From Takakia lepidozioides (lineage: Eukaryota > Streptophyta > Takakiopsida > Takakiales > Takakiaceae): DNA of 64,000 nt. Every line of letters starts with the position of its first letter. The stretch's first letter is position 1. The stretch lies in assembly GCA_030704615.1 (NCBI GenBank), contig CM060733.1:38996001-39060000 (forward strand), read 5' to 3'. Positions 48,101 to 60,700 of the stretch are shown here, piece after piece. The translations under genes were made by a program, and so were the position numbers. Under the pieces are notes generated by a model. That model ran no database searches and was not told the origin of the DNA. It was given only the letters and a program-made list of their open reading frames with translations.

Positions 48101-51094
48101 CTTTTTAAAGTCCAACATCAGCAGGGCCAGGGGTTGTTGCGCCACATTTGCCATGTGAAGGGCTTCATTTGTTAGCAAGATGTTGTCGAGTATCATCCTT
48201 CTTTTGAGGAAACTTGTTTGCTCCGGCCTTATGAGCTTGGGCAACAGAGGTTGCAGTCTCAGAGCTAGAGCTTTTGCCAGAATTTTGTATGATGAATTCA
48301 GCAATGTTATGGGCCTATAGTTGGAGAGGTTATGACGATCTCCTTTCTTGTATATGAGAGTAATGACTCCTTCCGACATTTGGGAGGGCATGATCCCTTT
48401 CTGCAGGATGTCATTGGCCATCTTCAAGAAGTCATCTCCTATGTAGTCCCACATTCCCAAGAAGAACTCCACTAGCAGGCCGTCAAGACCAAGGGTCTTC
48501 ATAGAGCTCAAGGATTCTGTTGCTTGCAGCAACTCCCTGACAGTGAAGGGCTTGGAAAGTGAAATCTGGTCAGCAGTAGACAGCAAGCAAGGAAATGAGT
48601 TGAGGACTTCGGCTCTTGGAAGTTGAGAGTCTTCATCTTGGGGCTTGGAAAAGAGGCCAGAGAAGAAAGATGCTGCCTCTTCAGCCATTTTCTTTGGTTT
48701 GGCTAGAACAACACCATCGGAGCTCGAAAGGAAACTTATCTGAGTTGCCTCTCGCCGTTGCTTTGTCTTCTGAAAGAAGTAAGCACTCATTTTCTCTCAT
48801 TTCATTGACCAGTTAACACCTGCTCTCATTCTCATAAAGTTCTCCACTTCGGCAGATAAGATGCCCAAGTTCCTTTTGGAAGTGAGATAAGAGCTCAACT
48901 TGACCGGATCCTCTCTACCATTCTCCAATCTCCTTTGACAGTGGGATAAACACTTGGTCAATGCTTTCCTCCTTCTAGTTCTTTCTAGAGCCAATGATCT
49001 GGAAAGGGCTTGAGTGAGCTTCTTTGTGGCCTTAATCTTGTGCAAAAAAGCTATGGTGGTAGACACGAAATTGTTTCCAGCCTTAGTCCAAGCCTGCTTG
49101 AGAGATTGAAGATGGTCAGCATTCTTCAAAACAGAGGGGTTGAGCTTGAAATAACCCCTCCCTCTGGAGTAAGAACCAGGAGGTGTGAATGAGACAGCGA
49201 CTGCAACATGGTCAAAATCTGGTAGAATCGGTCCTTGAGGCAGACATGTGGACCATGACAATGGGGAGTGGGAGCAATAAACCTTGTCCAGCAGTGCCAT
49301 GCTGAGATTAGGGGGAAGACGCATATTAGACCAGGTGAATTTCAAGGAATCCGCCGAGACTGAGAAGCGTCGACCAGCCCCACCGAGAAGCATAGCATGT
49401 CCCAAGCAGTTTGTTCAGAGTCAGAGAGGAGCTGCGAGGAGTGTGCCAAACGGTCATCAAAATTATCCACCATATTGAAGTCCCCCACGACCACCCAGTT
49501 GGTAATGTGTGGAAGATTAATAACTTTCTCTCGAATAGAGTCCCATAGGGCAACACGCTCCAAGGAAGATTCGGAGCATAGATGTTTAGGAAAGCAGTGA
49601 GACCAAAGCTAGAATCTGGGAGAGTAATTACACATTGCACACGGCCCTGCATCCAAATCTGCACTTCGTGGATGGAAGAAGCCATAGCAGGGGAGACCAG
49701 AATCGCTGTACCACCCCTTGAAGATGTAACAGTCGGGTTCCACCAACATAGACTTGGCTGCCAAAAAGAGTTGCCAATAGAGTTGATTTTAGGTAGATCC
49801 AACTTCGTTTCTTGAAGGAAGAAGATGACTGATGAGGATGCCAGGGAAGAGGTCCAGTTCTTAATCCTTCTACGCTTCGGTGCCGAGGTATCAGAGCCTA
49901 TACCTCGCACGTTCCAGGAATGGAATGTGCAAGTCATGGAGGGAACAGGGCGCAGCCCTTGAGCCTATGCTCAAGATTTGACGGCTGGGAAGGATGTCTG
50001 CTCCAGTGAAGAAAGAATAAGGAGATCCATAGCAAGAGAAAGCATGGGTGATTGGGTCTGGTCCATACCCACTTTTGGGATTGTAACAACTCGGCTATGA
50101 GTCTTCGAAGACTGAGAGTTTCTCCATCCCATAAGTGGGACTTGTGATTGCAGATAGAACTGTCCATCAGATGATAGAGCCAACTGGGGATGAAGCATGG
50201 TTGGAAGTGGGAGCAAATGTTGATATGTCAGGAAAGGAAATGGCTGCCATCCAGGCAAGAGGTTCGAACATAGACTTATTTCTCAGTGGGGGAGGTAGCC
50301 CTGACTGAAGTCATCAGGGATCCCCAACCTCATAAAGGATTTGAGCTTGCAGCAGAAGGCTCCCAGGTTATCCTCCTCCCCATCAGCTAGCTTGAAAAGG
50401 ACAGCTTCCGCTCTGGATCTCGCAATGAAGTTAAGTGGAGAAGCCAGTACCTCCCGGGGACTGAGAATGCGCGAGGTAGAAGGTGTAGATAAAACCCTAG
50501 GCTTCTGTGGGTGTGGCACGTCGCTTGGAGATGCCTCATCCCGAGTGCGCTGAGCGTTCGCCTGACTGTCATCTTTGGCTTGAAGAGTTGCTGCCTGGAT
50601 CTGAACAACATGCATATTAGAGCGTTGCAAGGAAGCATTCTTTGCATTTTTGTTTAGAGGATAGTCTGCCTTAATATGACCCTCCTTATGGCATAAGTGG
50701 CACAGAATATTTAGGCATTCCTCAAAAACAGAGACTGTAATGTACGAGTTATCAAGAGTTGGCAGTTTCAGGGATTCAGAGATTTTCCTCGTTCAGGCAT
50801 CCACACCACTATCTTAGGAACCCCAGAATCCCATGTTGGTTCATGGTGTCCATCTGAATCAATGCTTAAGAGATCTGCATCCTCAAAATCATTGACATTC
50901 ATGGTACCAATGAATGCTCCAAAGTAGGCCCCTATTTCAGGCAAAGAACGAAGGTAATTTCCAAGGAGGTAGGGCAATGGTATTATTCTTGGTTTACAGG
51001 TAACTCCCAACTTGTGCCCCCATGCAGACGTCCATGGAAATATGTGGACCATGTATCTTGACCTCCTGACATTAAACGGGGGCTGAAAATCCAT
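45180..51094 (-). mobile_element. degenerate L1-type LINE (ORF1 + endonuclease/RT ORF2)
   Basis: Minus strand, 5' to 3'. ORF1 remnants (51,094-50,283) with one CCHC-like knuckle 'CHLCHKEGHIKADY' whose last Cys is Tyr. ORF2 starts near 49,937 with an AP-endonuclease domain (WNVRGIG, FLQETKL, GGTAILVSP, VVVGDFNMVDNF; the SDH triplet is FDH). Reverse transcriptase (48,790-47,700) has 'GLDGLLVEFF', 'YRPITLLNSSYKILAKALA' and the catalytic SLYADDTTLY near 47,790. A C-terminal zf-RVT domain (46,351-46,037) has 'FFLWRVANRILPVG', 'CLTC...ETLEHCLITCPFA' and 'LWHIWKFRCSVVF'. At least four frameshifts break ORF2, so it is dead. The 3' end is placed at the T-rich/A-rich stretch near 45,180. The 5' end stops abruptly next to the CCGAAC-rich block at 51.1 kb. 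Confidence 0.88.
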
Positions 51095-51114
51095 GAGCAG
51101 TGAGCAGTGAGCAG

Positions 51115-51330
51115 GTTTTGCCGAACGTCACCGAACTGCCCGAACCTGTTTGCCGAACCACTTCCAGGTTCGGGATAGGTTCGGTTTATAGAATATTCCC
51201 ATTTCATACACTAAAAATAAAATAAAATAAAATAAACGTAGGTGCCGGCACTGTTCGGCGCCGAACAGTGCCATAGGTTCGAAAGTGGTCCGAACTGGTT
51301 CGGCATAGGCTCGGCACAGGTTCAGAAGAA
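51115..51330. repeat. CCGAAC/GTTCGG foldback block with a 26-bp perfect palindrome
   Basis: GCCGAAC and GTTCGG words occur in both orientations across about 200 bp between the LINE and the CACTA element. At 51,247-51,272 the 13-base half GGCACTGTTCGGC is followed directly by its exact reverse complement. Confidence 0.8.
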
Positions 51331-51489
51331 TATTTCTCGACAAAATATTCCTCCACATAGGCTCGGCACTGCTCGTAAAAATATTCTTTGAAGGGAGAGG
51401 GTGGGATGGCCTTGGCGATACAGGATGTGGAGTTGGCAAAGATCGTGGTACCACCGGTGTAGGTGAATCGCCATGGTGATCCATGCGGT

Positions 51490-52717
51490 GAGTTCTGGGA
51501 GGCTATGAAGAAGCCAGCCTTCGAACTCGCATTGAGGTGGTTCCTTTTGCACATCGAGTGGGCTGATTAGCACTTTGGCACGAAGCGGGCATATGCCCAT
51601 GAATTAGACCGCTGGTTTCCGGGCAATTGGAGTGACACAAGGGTGATGGAGATGGTGGGGCGAAACTTGAAGGACAGGAGGTACCGTGCCAGACAGATCA
51701 TTCGGAGGGCAATGGAAAAGAGGGCCATACCCAACCTTATGGAATTACACAAGTTGGCAAATCCTGAATCATGTCACCTTCCATTTGTCGCATGTGCATT
51801 ACTGAGGTGGATTCGATGCAACGTATGTGTGTAATTCACTAATTGTTGGGGGGGGGGGGCATAGGTATCGTGGGATGCACTCATTGCGGGAGAGACTGAT
51901 GCCGCAAATAAGGCCAAATTTGACCGGGCACGCGAAGCAACAATAGTCTGCCTTGACAAGCACGAATCCACACACAAGTGGGATGCCGGCGGATCCAAGG
52001 GTTTTATCTTGCGATATGTAAGTCGTACTTCCCCATGGATTTTGTTATGTCTTCTTTCTAGTTCCATCATCGTGAAGAACTGACTTTAATTTGTGGCATG
52101 TGTAGCAACGCGCGTTTGAGAGGAAGCCATCTCCGGTAGAGTACAACTACGCCAAGGAGCATGGTTGGCAATCCCTCATGAAGAACATGGCCAACACAGA
52201 GGGGATGAGTGCACTACAAGGCACTAGTATGGATGAGGTCGAGGGTCATGCCCAGAGATTGGATGAGAGCTCTGTGGGACTTAGGGGAACGCCGCCTCGT
52301 TTACGTGCTCTAGCAAAGGGCGCGGAGTCATCCACGCCCAATAGTCGCTGGCAACGACGCACGGGCGTCACTTGGCGTACCACCCGGTTGACTCCTAGGC
52401 AGGTTAGAAAAAAAAAAGGGATGCGACGCCGCGCCAGCGCCCCCACCAACGCCGTCGGCGAGACGTCACTGGAAGAGGATCCTGCCATTGGCGCGGACGA
52501 CCTGAAAAACCGACGTCCGGCAGTCGCGGGAGTTGGGGCGGGGGCTCGTGACCCCCATACGTCGCATTTTTGCGACGTCATTTTGGCGACGCCCTTGCGA
52601 CTGTAGGGCGACGGCCGGGCGTCGCAAATTCTGCACCTCCCGCGTGCCCGGAAAGGGCGTTTTCCCGACGCTGCGGCGTGGCGCGTGCGTCGCAAAGGCC
52701 CCCCTTTTCCTGTAGTG
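51490..52717 (+). mobile_element. CACTA (En/Spm-type) transposon, right part
   Basis: The right terminus at 52,717 reads CCCTTTTCCTGTAGTG, the reverse complement of a CACTACAGGAAAAGGG-type CACTA end. It is preceded by a GC-rich subterminal zone (about 52,300-52,690) full of TGCGACG/GGCGACGC repeats, as in this superfamily. Coding remnants on the plus strand: 'HELDRWFPGNWSD', 'RYRARQIIRRAMEKRAIP', then after an intron 'VSWDALIAGETDAANKAKF' with 'KWDAGGSKGF', then another exon 'QRAFERKPSPVEYNYAKEH'. The order and the GGS motif recall the plant transposase (Ptta/En/Spm, Transposase_24-like) C-terminal region, but I am only moderately sure of that. I find no matching left end in the window, so the element is truncated. 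Confidence 0.6.
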
Positions 52718-52727
52718 TTACCGTCCC

Positions 52728-53185
52728 AACCAATGTTGGTTTGGTATCAGGTTTAAGACATCAGACTGGTCCTAGTACCAACCCCATCACAAAACTTTCA
52801 TACCAGTCTGGTCTATATAATGGTGGATGTATTTTTTTCCAGATATTGGTATGAGTATGAGTATCATGACCATAATACCAGCTGGTATGAGACTGGTATC
52901 ATTCCAAAGTCATCTTGACTTACAAATTTATCAAATATCAAGTGAAAACAAATATAATAAACATAAAGTAAATATGAATAAATACATGTATGTACACATA
53001 AATTAATATAATACACATACCAGAGTATAAAATGAGGAAGACGGTTGAGGGTACTAGTATTGTGGCTGGTATGAAAAAACGGATACCAACCTGGTCTGGT
53101 ATATGACCTGGTATGTGAAATTTAAGACCAGGCTGGTATAGTCCTTGATACCAGCGTTGATACCCATACTAGACCAACACTGGTT
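52728..53185. mobile_element. 458-bp MITE with ~21-bp TIRs
   Basis: The left end starts AACCAATGTTGGTTTGGTATC; the right end on the opposite strand starts AACCAGTGTTGGTCTAGTAT and also runs into GGTATC. The interior is dominated by GGTAT/ATACC and CTGGT/ACCAG words, and no ORF is present. It sits 10 bp from the CACTA terminus. A related piece lies in the PACRG intron. Confidence 0.7.
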
Positions 53186-53251
53186 CCAACCCTAATAGTT
53201 TCCCTGCAATCACCTTTTTAAAGGTCAAATTTATTTTTCACGGAGAAGTTA

Positions 53252-53503
53252 TTAAATCCGGATGTGATTGCCAATGGTCAACTTGTTGGAATGAATAGCA
53301 CAATTGTCTCCTTCAACGTTGAGGCTGATGGTAGAATATCCTTCATTGTTCACAAGATCGCAACGCAAATAAATGTAGCTCTGTCCACTTTTGCCAAATG
53401 TGCAATAACGGTTGAACATACAACCTTCAATTAACGCTGCATTAGTCATCTTAGTATTGATGTCATCCATCGACAGAATGGCAGCAGGTGCATGCCTCTT
53501 CAT
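53252..53503 (-). pseudogene. possible OB-fold (RPA1-like) fragment
   Basis: An 83-codon frame with 'ALIEGCMFNRYCTFGKSG', 'IYLRCDLVNNEGYSTISL' and 'NKLTIGNHIRI' follows the strand pattern of an RPA70 DNA-binding OB fold (V.G.....F..SG...L...L.D..G.I.......L..G..). No key residue proves it, and no neighbouring exon continues the domain. It could be a piece of a Helitron-type RPA or a chance ORF. Confidence 0.22.
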
Positions 53504-53719
53504 TTTACTAGGACTTGGACTCGGACTCTGTGTGGCTTGTAAGTTTGGAAGAAGAACACATGGAGCCGCTTGGATTGGATTTATTTACATTGGAAGATTT
53601 TGCAGGTGATGAATCGGCCATGAAGCAAGTTGTGATAACTTATAGCCTTACATTTGTTTCACCGAACTTTCAAAACTCTAAAACTACAAAGCTCTGTGTG
53701 CAACAAATGCCTTGTGAAT

Positions 53720-56700
53720 AGACTCATACAGTACACATATGTGATAGACAGTTTAAAGACCTTAAAATTGCCATAGTTCTGTTTCTTCAAAGTGATTGCA
53801 CAATCATTCTGTACTTCACTTGTCATCCTCACGTTCATATGTAGGTTCTAGGTTTCACATGAGTTCGGCGGTCCTCTAAGCTTACATACATTCACAGCTT
53901 AAAGTTCACAAATTTACTTACATTTGAAAAATATATGTCACTTTGCATGTACGGAGTGAGGAAATGTTGAAGCTGTGAAATTGTGCATCCAAAGCGTTGC
54001 AGTTTTGTGTGAAAAAGAACCACGTCCCGCGACAATAAGAGCATGTCATTGTTCCAAATTAGTTGCGTGGTGAACAACGTTTTTTTTTTGGGCGAATTTT
54101 CGCCAAATGGCGACCTCAAAAAATAGGAAAGAATATTCCAGAGCAAATTCCATGTTTTTTCATTGATGAAATCGACAAATTTCTCCAAAAATAATAATAA
54201 TAGTGGATGAATTTGCCAAATATGGATGATATGAATGGATGAAATTATGGATGTGGATGATTCTGTCCTAATTTGAATGGATGAACAGAATATATGCCTA
54301 ATCTCTGCAAAACTCTGTAGCCACTCGTGCTATTTTCTGAATTAAAAAAAAAAAACTCTGGTGGTGAAGAAAATGACTTTGCACAACCTGACTGAAAATA
54401 ATGGAGATGAAAATAAATTTGTTGCACATGGGAAGAACATGGAGAGGTGGATGGCAAAGGGCTCCTCGTTTCCTCCAAGTCTGTCTGTCTTGAAGGTGAG
54501 AGAGCTCAAGAAAAACTGACGTCGCGAGCTTGCAGACAAGCCAAGCTGCACCACACTACACCGTAACATGCCACCACCACACGGCACCAAGTTGTTGCAA
54601 AGAAAATGGCCTCATTTAATATTAAGGTGGCTATTTGCCACTCTATGGAGTTGCAAAACCAAAATGAATCTAACATTCAATGTGGTCTATTTTTTAGGGC
54701 TTTTCTTGGCAAAAGATTTTACCTAATAGTACGATGATTTGAACGGTTGGTGCTGTATTGAGAGATATCATGATGTCTATTGATGATCCATTAGAAACAA
54801 TAATAGTTTCATGGTACTTAACTGAAAAAAAAAACCGGAACTGCTCGACATGTGTCCTTCTATCCAAGTTTTGATGAGAAACGTGCTATTTTCATCCTTT
54901 TTTGCTATGCATAACCACTCTTTTATATTACATCCTCCCCCGCAGCCACCGTTTCATTCTCCTCCGCGGCCACCTGATTCATTAGCATGCAACTTATTCA
55001 TCCATCCGTGGATTTGCTCAAAACTTCACGTGCACACACCACGTAGAAATTGAACACAACACTTCTCATATTGGCACTAATGTAACATAACATTTTAGAA
55101 CTAACATGAGAGACTCTCATATTAGTCTATGTATTAGTGTAGTGTAGTGAGAGTTAGTAGGCTTGGGCTTCGTTTAATTGGTCTTGGACGCATTAAACAT
55201 GATGATTAATGTTTAAGGATGATGGCTTTTAAGTTGGATGAAAACAAGCATGTATCATTATCAATCGCCGTTGAACATGGATGATGCAAGATGAAACACC
55301 ATTAATATCTAACCTGAAGTGTATGTATACAAGGTTAGGTCATAATGAATTTTTGATGTATATATGTATTTTGAGTCCTACGTATTTATGACGCTTCGGC
55401 CACACACTTGGATGACCGGCTCTAACCGGAAGTTGAAACCATCAAGCCACTTCATCACATTTGAAAAGAGTTGTGATAAACTTTAATATGAGAAAATATA
55501 TTACAGGTTACGAAGCGTTGCCTTCCTCTATCAGCCTCCATGGCACTCACTTTGAGATTATCTTTTCCTCCTGTATTTTCCGGACTTCATGTCCTTATCT
55601 ATAAAGTTTCAAGGCGTCCGTCCCTCTTCTCTTAAAAAAATAGAAAAAGAAAAAGAAAAAACATCATCTGCCACATCACTCCATTTATAAATTTGAACTA
55701 TGTATGCACATCTTGTCAATCATTTAAATTACACACATAAACACCTCAATCCATATGGTTTTTCCAGTATAATTTAATTCAATTTGATAGAATCTATACA
55801 ATACAACTTACATTATTTCATCCAATAACCAACTTTAGCTACACCCAATCCGCACATTAGCCACAAATCTCACATATGGACATGTTTCCATTTTAAATAC
55901 ATATACGGTCCCAATACCTTTTACGGAATCAACCCATAATATAAGGTTAAGGGTCAACTCACCAAACTGATGCGGAGTCCCTACCCTAAAAAAAAGGGCA
56001 GACAAACAAGCAGAAACCACACTTAGTCCAACTGGTGTCACTCCCATCTGATTAACTACTAGGGCTTCTTGCAGCAATTACAACTACCATCTTCATCGCA
56101 ACGGAAACCCTCCATATGTAAAGCAGTTTTATTCGGGCCCGGTTAATTCTAGAGTGGTCCAAGAACTAGCGTGGTCTAGGAGTTAAAAGAGGGGGCCAAT
56201 GTTATAAGGCCACCTGTATTAATTAACGAAATGAAGGGTCCCAAAAAAGACGATAGAAAGGTGATAGCTATTAAATAGGGGATGGTGATACCTATTAAAT
56301 TGGGGACATGTGTCAAGTGGTGGGAGTGGGCCTAATTAGGGTCCACCAGGTGTCCCACCCTTCTAGGGGGGTTCTAGAGGGGTCCCACCGCTTGAAGGTG
56401 GGCTTCCATAAGGGTCCCACCGCCCTCACAGGTATATATAGGAGGTATATATAGGAGAGCCAGGCTCTTCCTACTTAAGTAATGACTTACTAAATTCGTA
56501 GCTTATTACTAGCTAGGGGGCTCTGCAGTCGCAAGCCCCAAAAGAAAAGAAAACAAGAACCATAGATCTATTAATCATAAGCTCAAATAAGGCCATCCAT
56601 ATGGGGCTAAAAGACAGTAGGCGGCCACAACCTATAAGCCAGCGACATTTTTTTGGTTGGAAACAAACAACTGGGACAAATCTTCAAATCTTTTGTGGGG

Positions 56701-57770
56701 AGTTTTTGTACTGTAGCCTTGATGGCTTGAAGCCCTTCATGATAATAATCATTCAGCTGTCTGCAGGCTTGAGGAGACCAAAACTAGCTCAAGAAACACC
56801 ACATAACCGAGATTAGTATTAGAATCTATTTTACTTTCTTTACATGCCCTGGTAAGGATGGCAGTAATTCTAGTATGTGGTTGTTTGCACATAAACAGGC
56901 TCAAGAATGCATCAATTCACCCCAAAAACACCTCATAGATACACTGAATATCAAGGCAGTCGAAGCACCCCTTTCAGCACCATGGGAAGGCTTTGTTGGC
57001 TCCGACAATGAAGGGAAAGACTACAAATCCATTCCACAAGGTTTCTTTAATCCTGCCTCTCCTGTACCTGTAAATAGAAATCGCAGAAATCCAGAATCAC
57101 AAAGGTTTATAATTCTCATTGGTCTTTCATTCTCAAAAAGTTTGACAACCACGTGTAGGCCAAAAAGTTTCCCCTGGTGTCTCATGACGAAACCATGTTG
57201 AAGAGGAAGAGTCACAACAAGGAACTTTAATTTTGGTTGCACTTGAACTACAAATAACTTGCTTGGTCAACAACTGACTTTAGCTGAATGAACTGAAAAC
57301 CCAACACTCCACAAAGAATTGTCAACAAATTTACTCTGGTCACAACCCAGTGCACCAGAAAAGAGTGCGCAGAACGGATGAATGAGAGTGGACGAACGTA
57401 ATGCTCATTGCTGGAGAGCCAAAAAGCTTTGCATAAAATCAGATGAAAGAAGATCAAGACCACAGACTGCTATGGCATGTAGTTCCCACTTCCCTTCACT
57501 GTCAAAAATCTAGTCCCATGGTAGTCATGATACGGTACACTTTCACAGAACCTACACGAAGAGAGACAAAAGAACCTATTACTGTTTCCGAAGATAACAT
57601 GAGCCTACCAAATTTGGTCAATTTGCACCTTGCTGGAAAATTCTCGAACGGAAGTGGCATCAAGATCCGTGATCCCTCTCAATTCAGAGGTAAAAATAGA
57701 GAATATACATGACACAGAAAATGACAAACAGGTACACAAACTGCCACAGGATCAGACAAGGGGCAAACGG
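53720..57770. other. intergenic region; no gene recognised
   Basis: AT-rich, with scattered GGATGA/TGGATG words (54,190-54,300), a small foldback at about 55,073-55,137 (centre ATGAGAGACTCTCAT) and a promoter- or LTR-like block at 56,330-56,470. In that block GGGTCCCACC recurs and GGTATATATAGGA is present twice in tandem. The segment from about 57,000 to 57,773 is probably the 3' UTR of the GTG gene on the minus strand. Confidence 0.45.
56431..56456 (+). promoter_or_regulatory. duplicated TATA-like motif
   Basis: GGTATATATAGGA occurs twice back to back, downstream of repeated GGGTCCCACC words. This looks like a core promoter or solo-LTR U3, but no downstream gene is recognised. Confidence 0.3.
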
Positions 57771-57773
57771 AGG

Positions 57774-60700
57774 TTAATCAATAGGGTGCTTATCAACACG
57801 GCGGGAGGAGTAGTGTGCTGATAGAAGCAAAAGAGAACAGAATGCACTAGCGACGAAAATGGCATCAAACCAGCGATGGTAAAAGTTGAACTGAATGTCC
57901 CCACCCAACACGTCTGTCATGATAAGCCTGCATCCAGTGTGGCAACATGTCAATATCGCTCTTATGGATCTCAATTCAGACAATTTTTTTTTTCAAGTAC
58001 TGCACAGTCAAATAAAATGGCGCTAAAAAAAACAGTAAGTAGGAAGCCCCTTGACAAGTGGGTGACTTATGGTGTGATCACTTCACCCCCAAAGGGCTCT
58101 GAAGGTGGGCACATTCTAACCGCCGTAACCGGGACAATGCGGTTGCCTATCCCTCCCCCAAGGACTTGAAGGTCCCCAGGTACCCACACATTAGGTAACT
58201 GGTTGACCCAGGTACCCCCCTTTTATAGCTGGGTTGGATATAATGGGTGACATCCAACATACACCTATGTGGCTTTGAACCCACAACCACATGTAAGGCG
58301 GCCTTGTGCCCTAACCACTGGGCGATCTGTTGGATGCTTGATGGAGCAAACACAGCTATTAAAGTCGCTCATTGAGACTAACATTGAAACCACCGGGAAC
58401 ACAATATATAGGAGGGTTCATCAATGCCCATCTGAGAGTCTCTTGCAGCATGCGACAGATTCACTGTAAAAGCGATGCTGGTCACTAAAGCATTCCTGCT
58501 GAGAGAAATTGACCATAGAACCGGCCCGCCCTGGACAAAACGGAATTAGGTAGATGGGGGATTGGGACAGGAGAGCAGAATGGTGTCCAGGAGCATCCCC
58601 ACAGGCTTCATCCAGCCCTTATAAAGACTAAACTGGCTATCCAGATTTTCAAAATATTGGCCTTGGCCTCAATCTCTTCCACTGACATTCTATAGAAGAT
58701 CTTCCTTCAGCTGCTGAAAGGCTACAAAAGTTCATCTACACTCTTCTACCATACTGTGTATGTTTAAAGGAAGATCTAGACAGCTCAAGGTATAAAAAGA
58801 TGTTAGTCAGTCTTGAAAGGAAGTAGATTCTTCCCACTGGACAGAGTCAACAATCTTTTGGCTTTGTCTCTTCCATTCAGGCTTTGAGCTCACCGTTAAT
58901 GTGTCTCTTCTAATCCAAATCAGGCACTCTGGATTCATCTCAGGCAAGGCACTAGGAAGTCTGGAGGAAGCTGCCGATATGCACCGAGCTGTATAGCTTC
59001 GAGACACTGCCTCTGCTTGGCCATTTGTGGATTCATAGTGGCCTAAGAACCTGAAGCAACATAGACCTCCTCACTGGTATTCCTTCTGCCCATTCCAACA
59101 ATACTTCTAAGTGTGGCCCTCACCTGCAATGCTCAGAGACTGAGAGTCATAGGAATACATAAGTGGGAAAATTTGAGTGCTCCAGTCTCTTTACATTTGC
59201 TAATAAACCCACAGAAGAGGAAATGAAATAAAATGAAAATGAAACTTTCTAATGACCGCAGAAAGCTCAAAGAGCTTATGGAACGGAAGGAAAGCAAGAA
59301 ACAAGAAAGAATAAAAGACAAGGAGCGAAGCCAGAAGCAGCAGTTGATTGTGACTGCTACACCCCAAGGGCCCAGAGGGCACAATTAGAATACAGAAAGA
59401 CACAAAGAGGAAGAAGAAAGGGAAAATTAGAGGGCAGATCCCAAACCACTCAACTAGTCCATTGCCTACAAAGTCAGCTATAGGAACTCCCACCAAAACT
59501 TGAGTTTTGATCATGACCTACCTGTATTCAATAGCCAGGCTCTTTCTGATGAGGAGTATAGATGCCACAAAGTACATGCCCATTATCTCTGCCAGAAACA
59601 GAACCACGTTGCTCGATGTGTTGTTGCTGCCATTCCCAGAAACTGCGAAGAAAAACTGCAGGGCACCCAGAGAAAATTTCCAGATCGATTCAGATATGAG
59701 TAAGGATACACCTTCAACTACAATTTCACAAGGGATGCACTGGTAGTCAGCCCATCAATTAGTTGCTGTTTCATATCAGGAGGTCAGACCACATACAAAT
59801 GATTTGTGAGAATGCACTCCACTACATTCCTCTGGATTAATGATGAGAGTCAGGTGGAGAGGCACACCTTCATCAGATTGGAAAGAAAACCTCGGAGAGA
59901 GATGGAAATCAACATGCCAATGAAAAGGAGAGATATGTACTGCAACAATCAACATACAAACCATATCAAATTTTTGATGCCACTGCCTTCTGTACCATGG
60001 TACACTCACATGTCAGTCTTTTACCCCTCTGAAATAGTGCTACTTGGGCCTCCCTTCTATGCAAAGCAGTAATAAGGAACATGATTGTTTTCATTTCCCA
60101 GCCTTATATGTGAAATAATCTTGAGACTGTTTAGCCCAAGCCTATCTGTTTCCTGTCTAAAAGTTATGCAAATGACACCCAGTGTACAATGTAACTTCTA
60201 TGGATCAAATTGTTATAAGGCAATATCACAGAATTTTTTCAGTGTGTATCCATGTACGAAGAGAGTAAGAACAGATCTTAGTGCAAAGTAGAATCGATAA
60301 CTAACAAAACTAATGTCTTAGTGAGTGGATAGAACTACCAAAAGGGTAAAGGTGGCACACCTGAGACCAAAGAGTGAGATTCATGCCGATGTCAAAAGAT
60401 TCCAAAATGACGCCGATTGTTTTCGTGACAGGATCCACACTGTTTGAACTAGACTGCTCTCATACAAGCCACCAACTACTCTTTTCAGCAGATGCTGAAC
60501 TTATAAAATCTGGTTAGTATTGTAACTTTGACCCTTACTAACAAACCAACAGTATGGCACTTTGTTCAATTCCATAACTGCCTACACATCGGTGCATCCT
60601 TGGGCCCCGTCCTTTTCCAGTTACTTAAGACTGAGAACAGTCCTCCATCCACAAGGAGATGACATCGACAATTTAGAATCCAACTATATGTGTATTTATA

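Noticed and set aside
46067-48108. Plus-strand ORFs at 46.1-48.1 kb
   Set aside because: Antisense shadows of the LINE ORF2 on the minus strand.
56330-56600. Solo LTR of a retrotransposon
   Set aside because: TATA-like duplication and repeated words fit, but I cannot find TG...CA ends or a target-site duplication.
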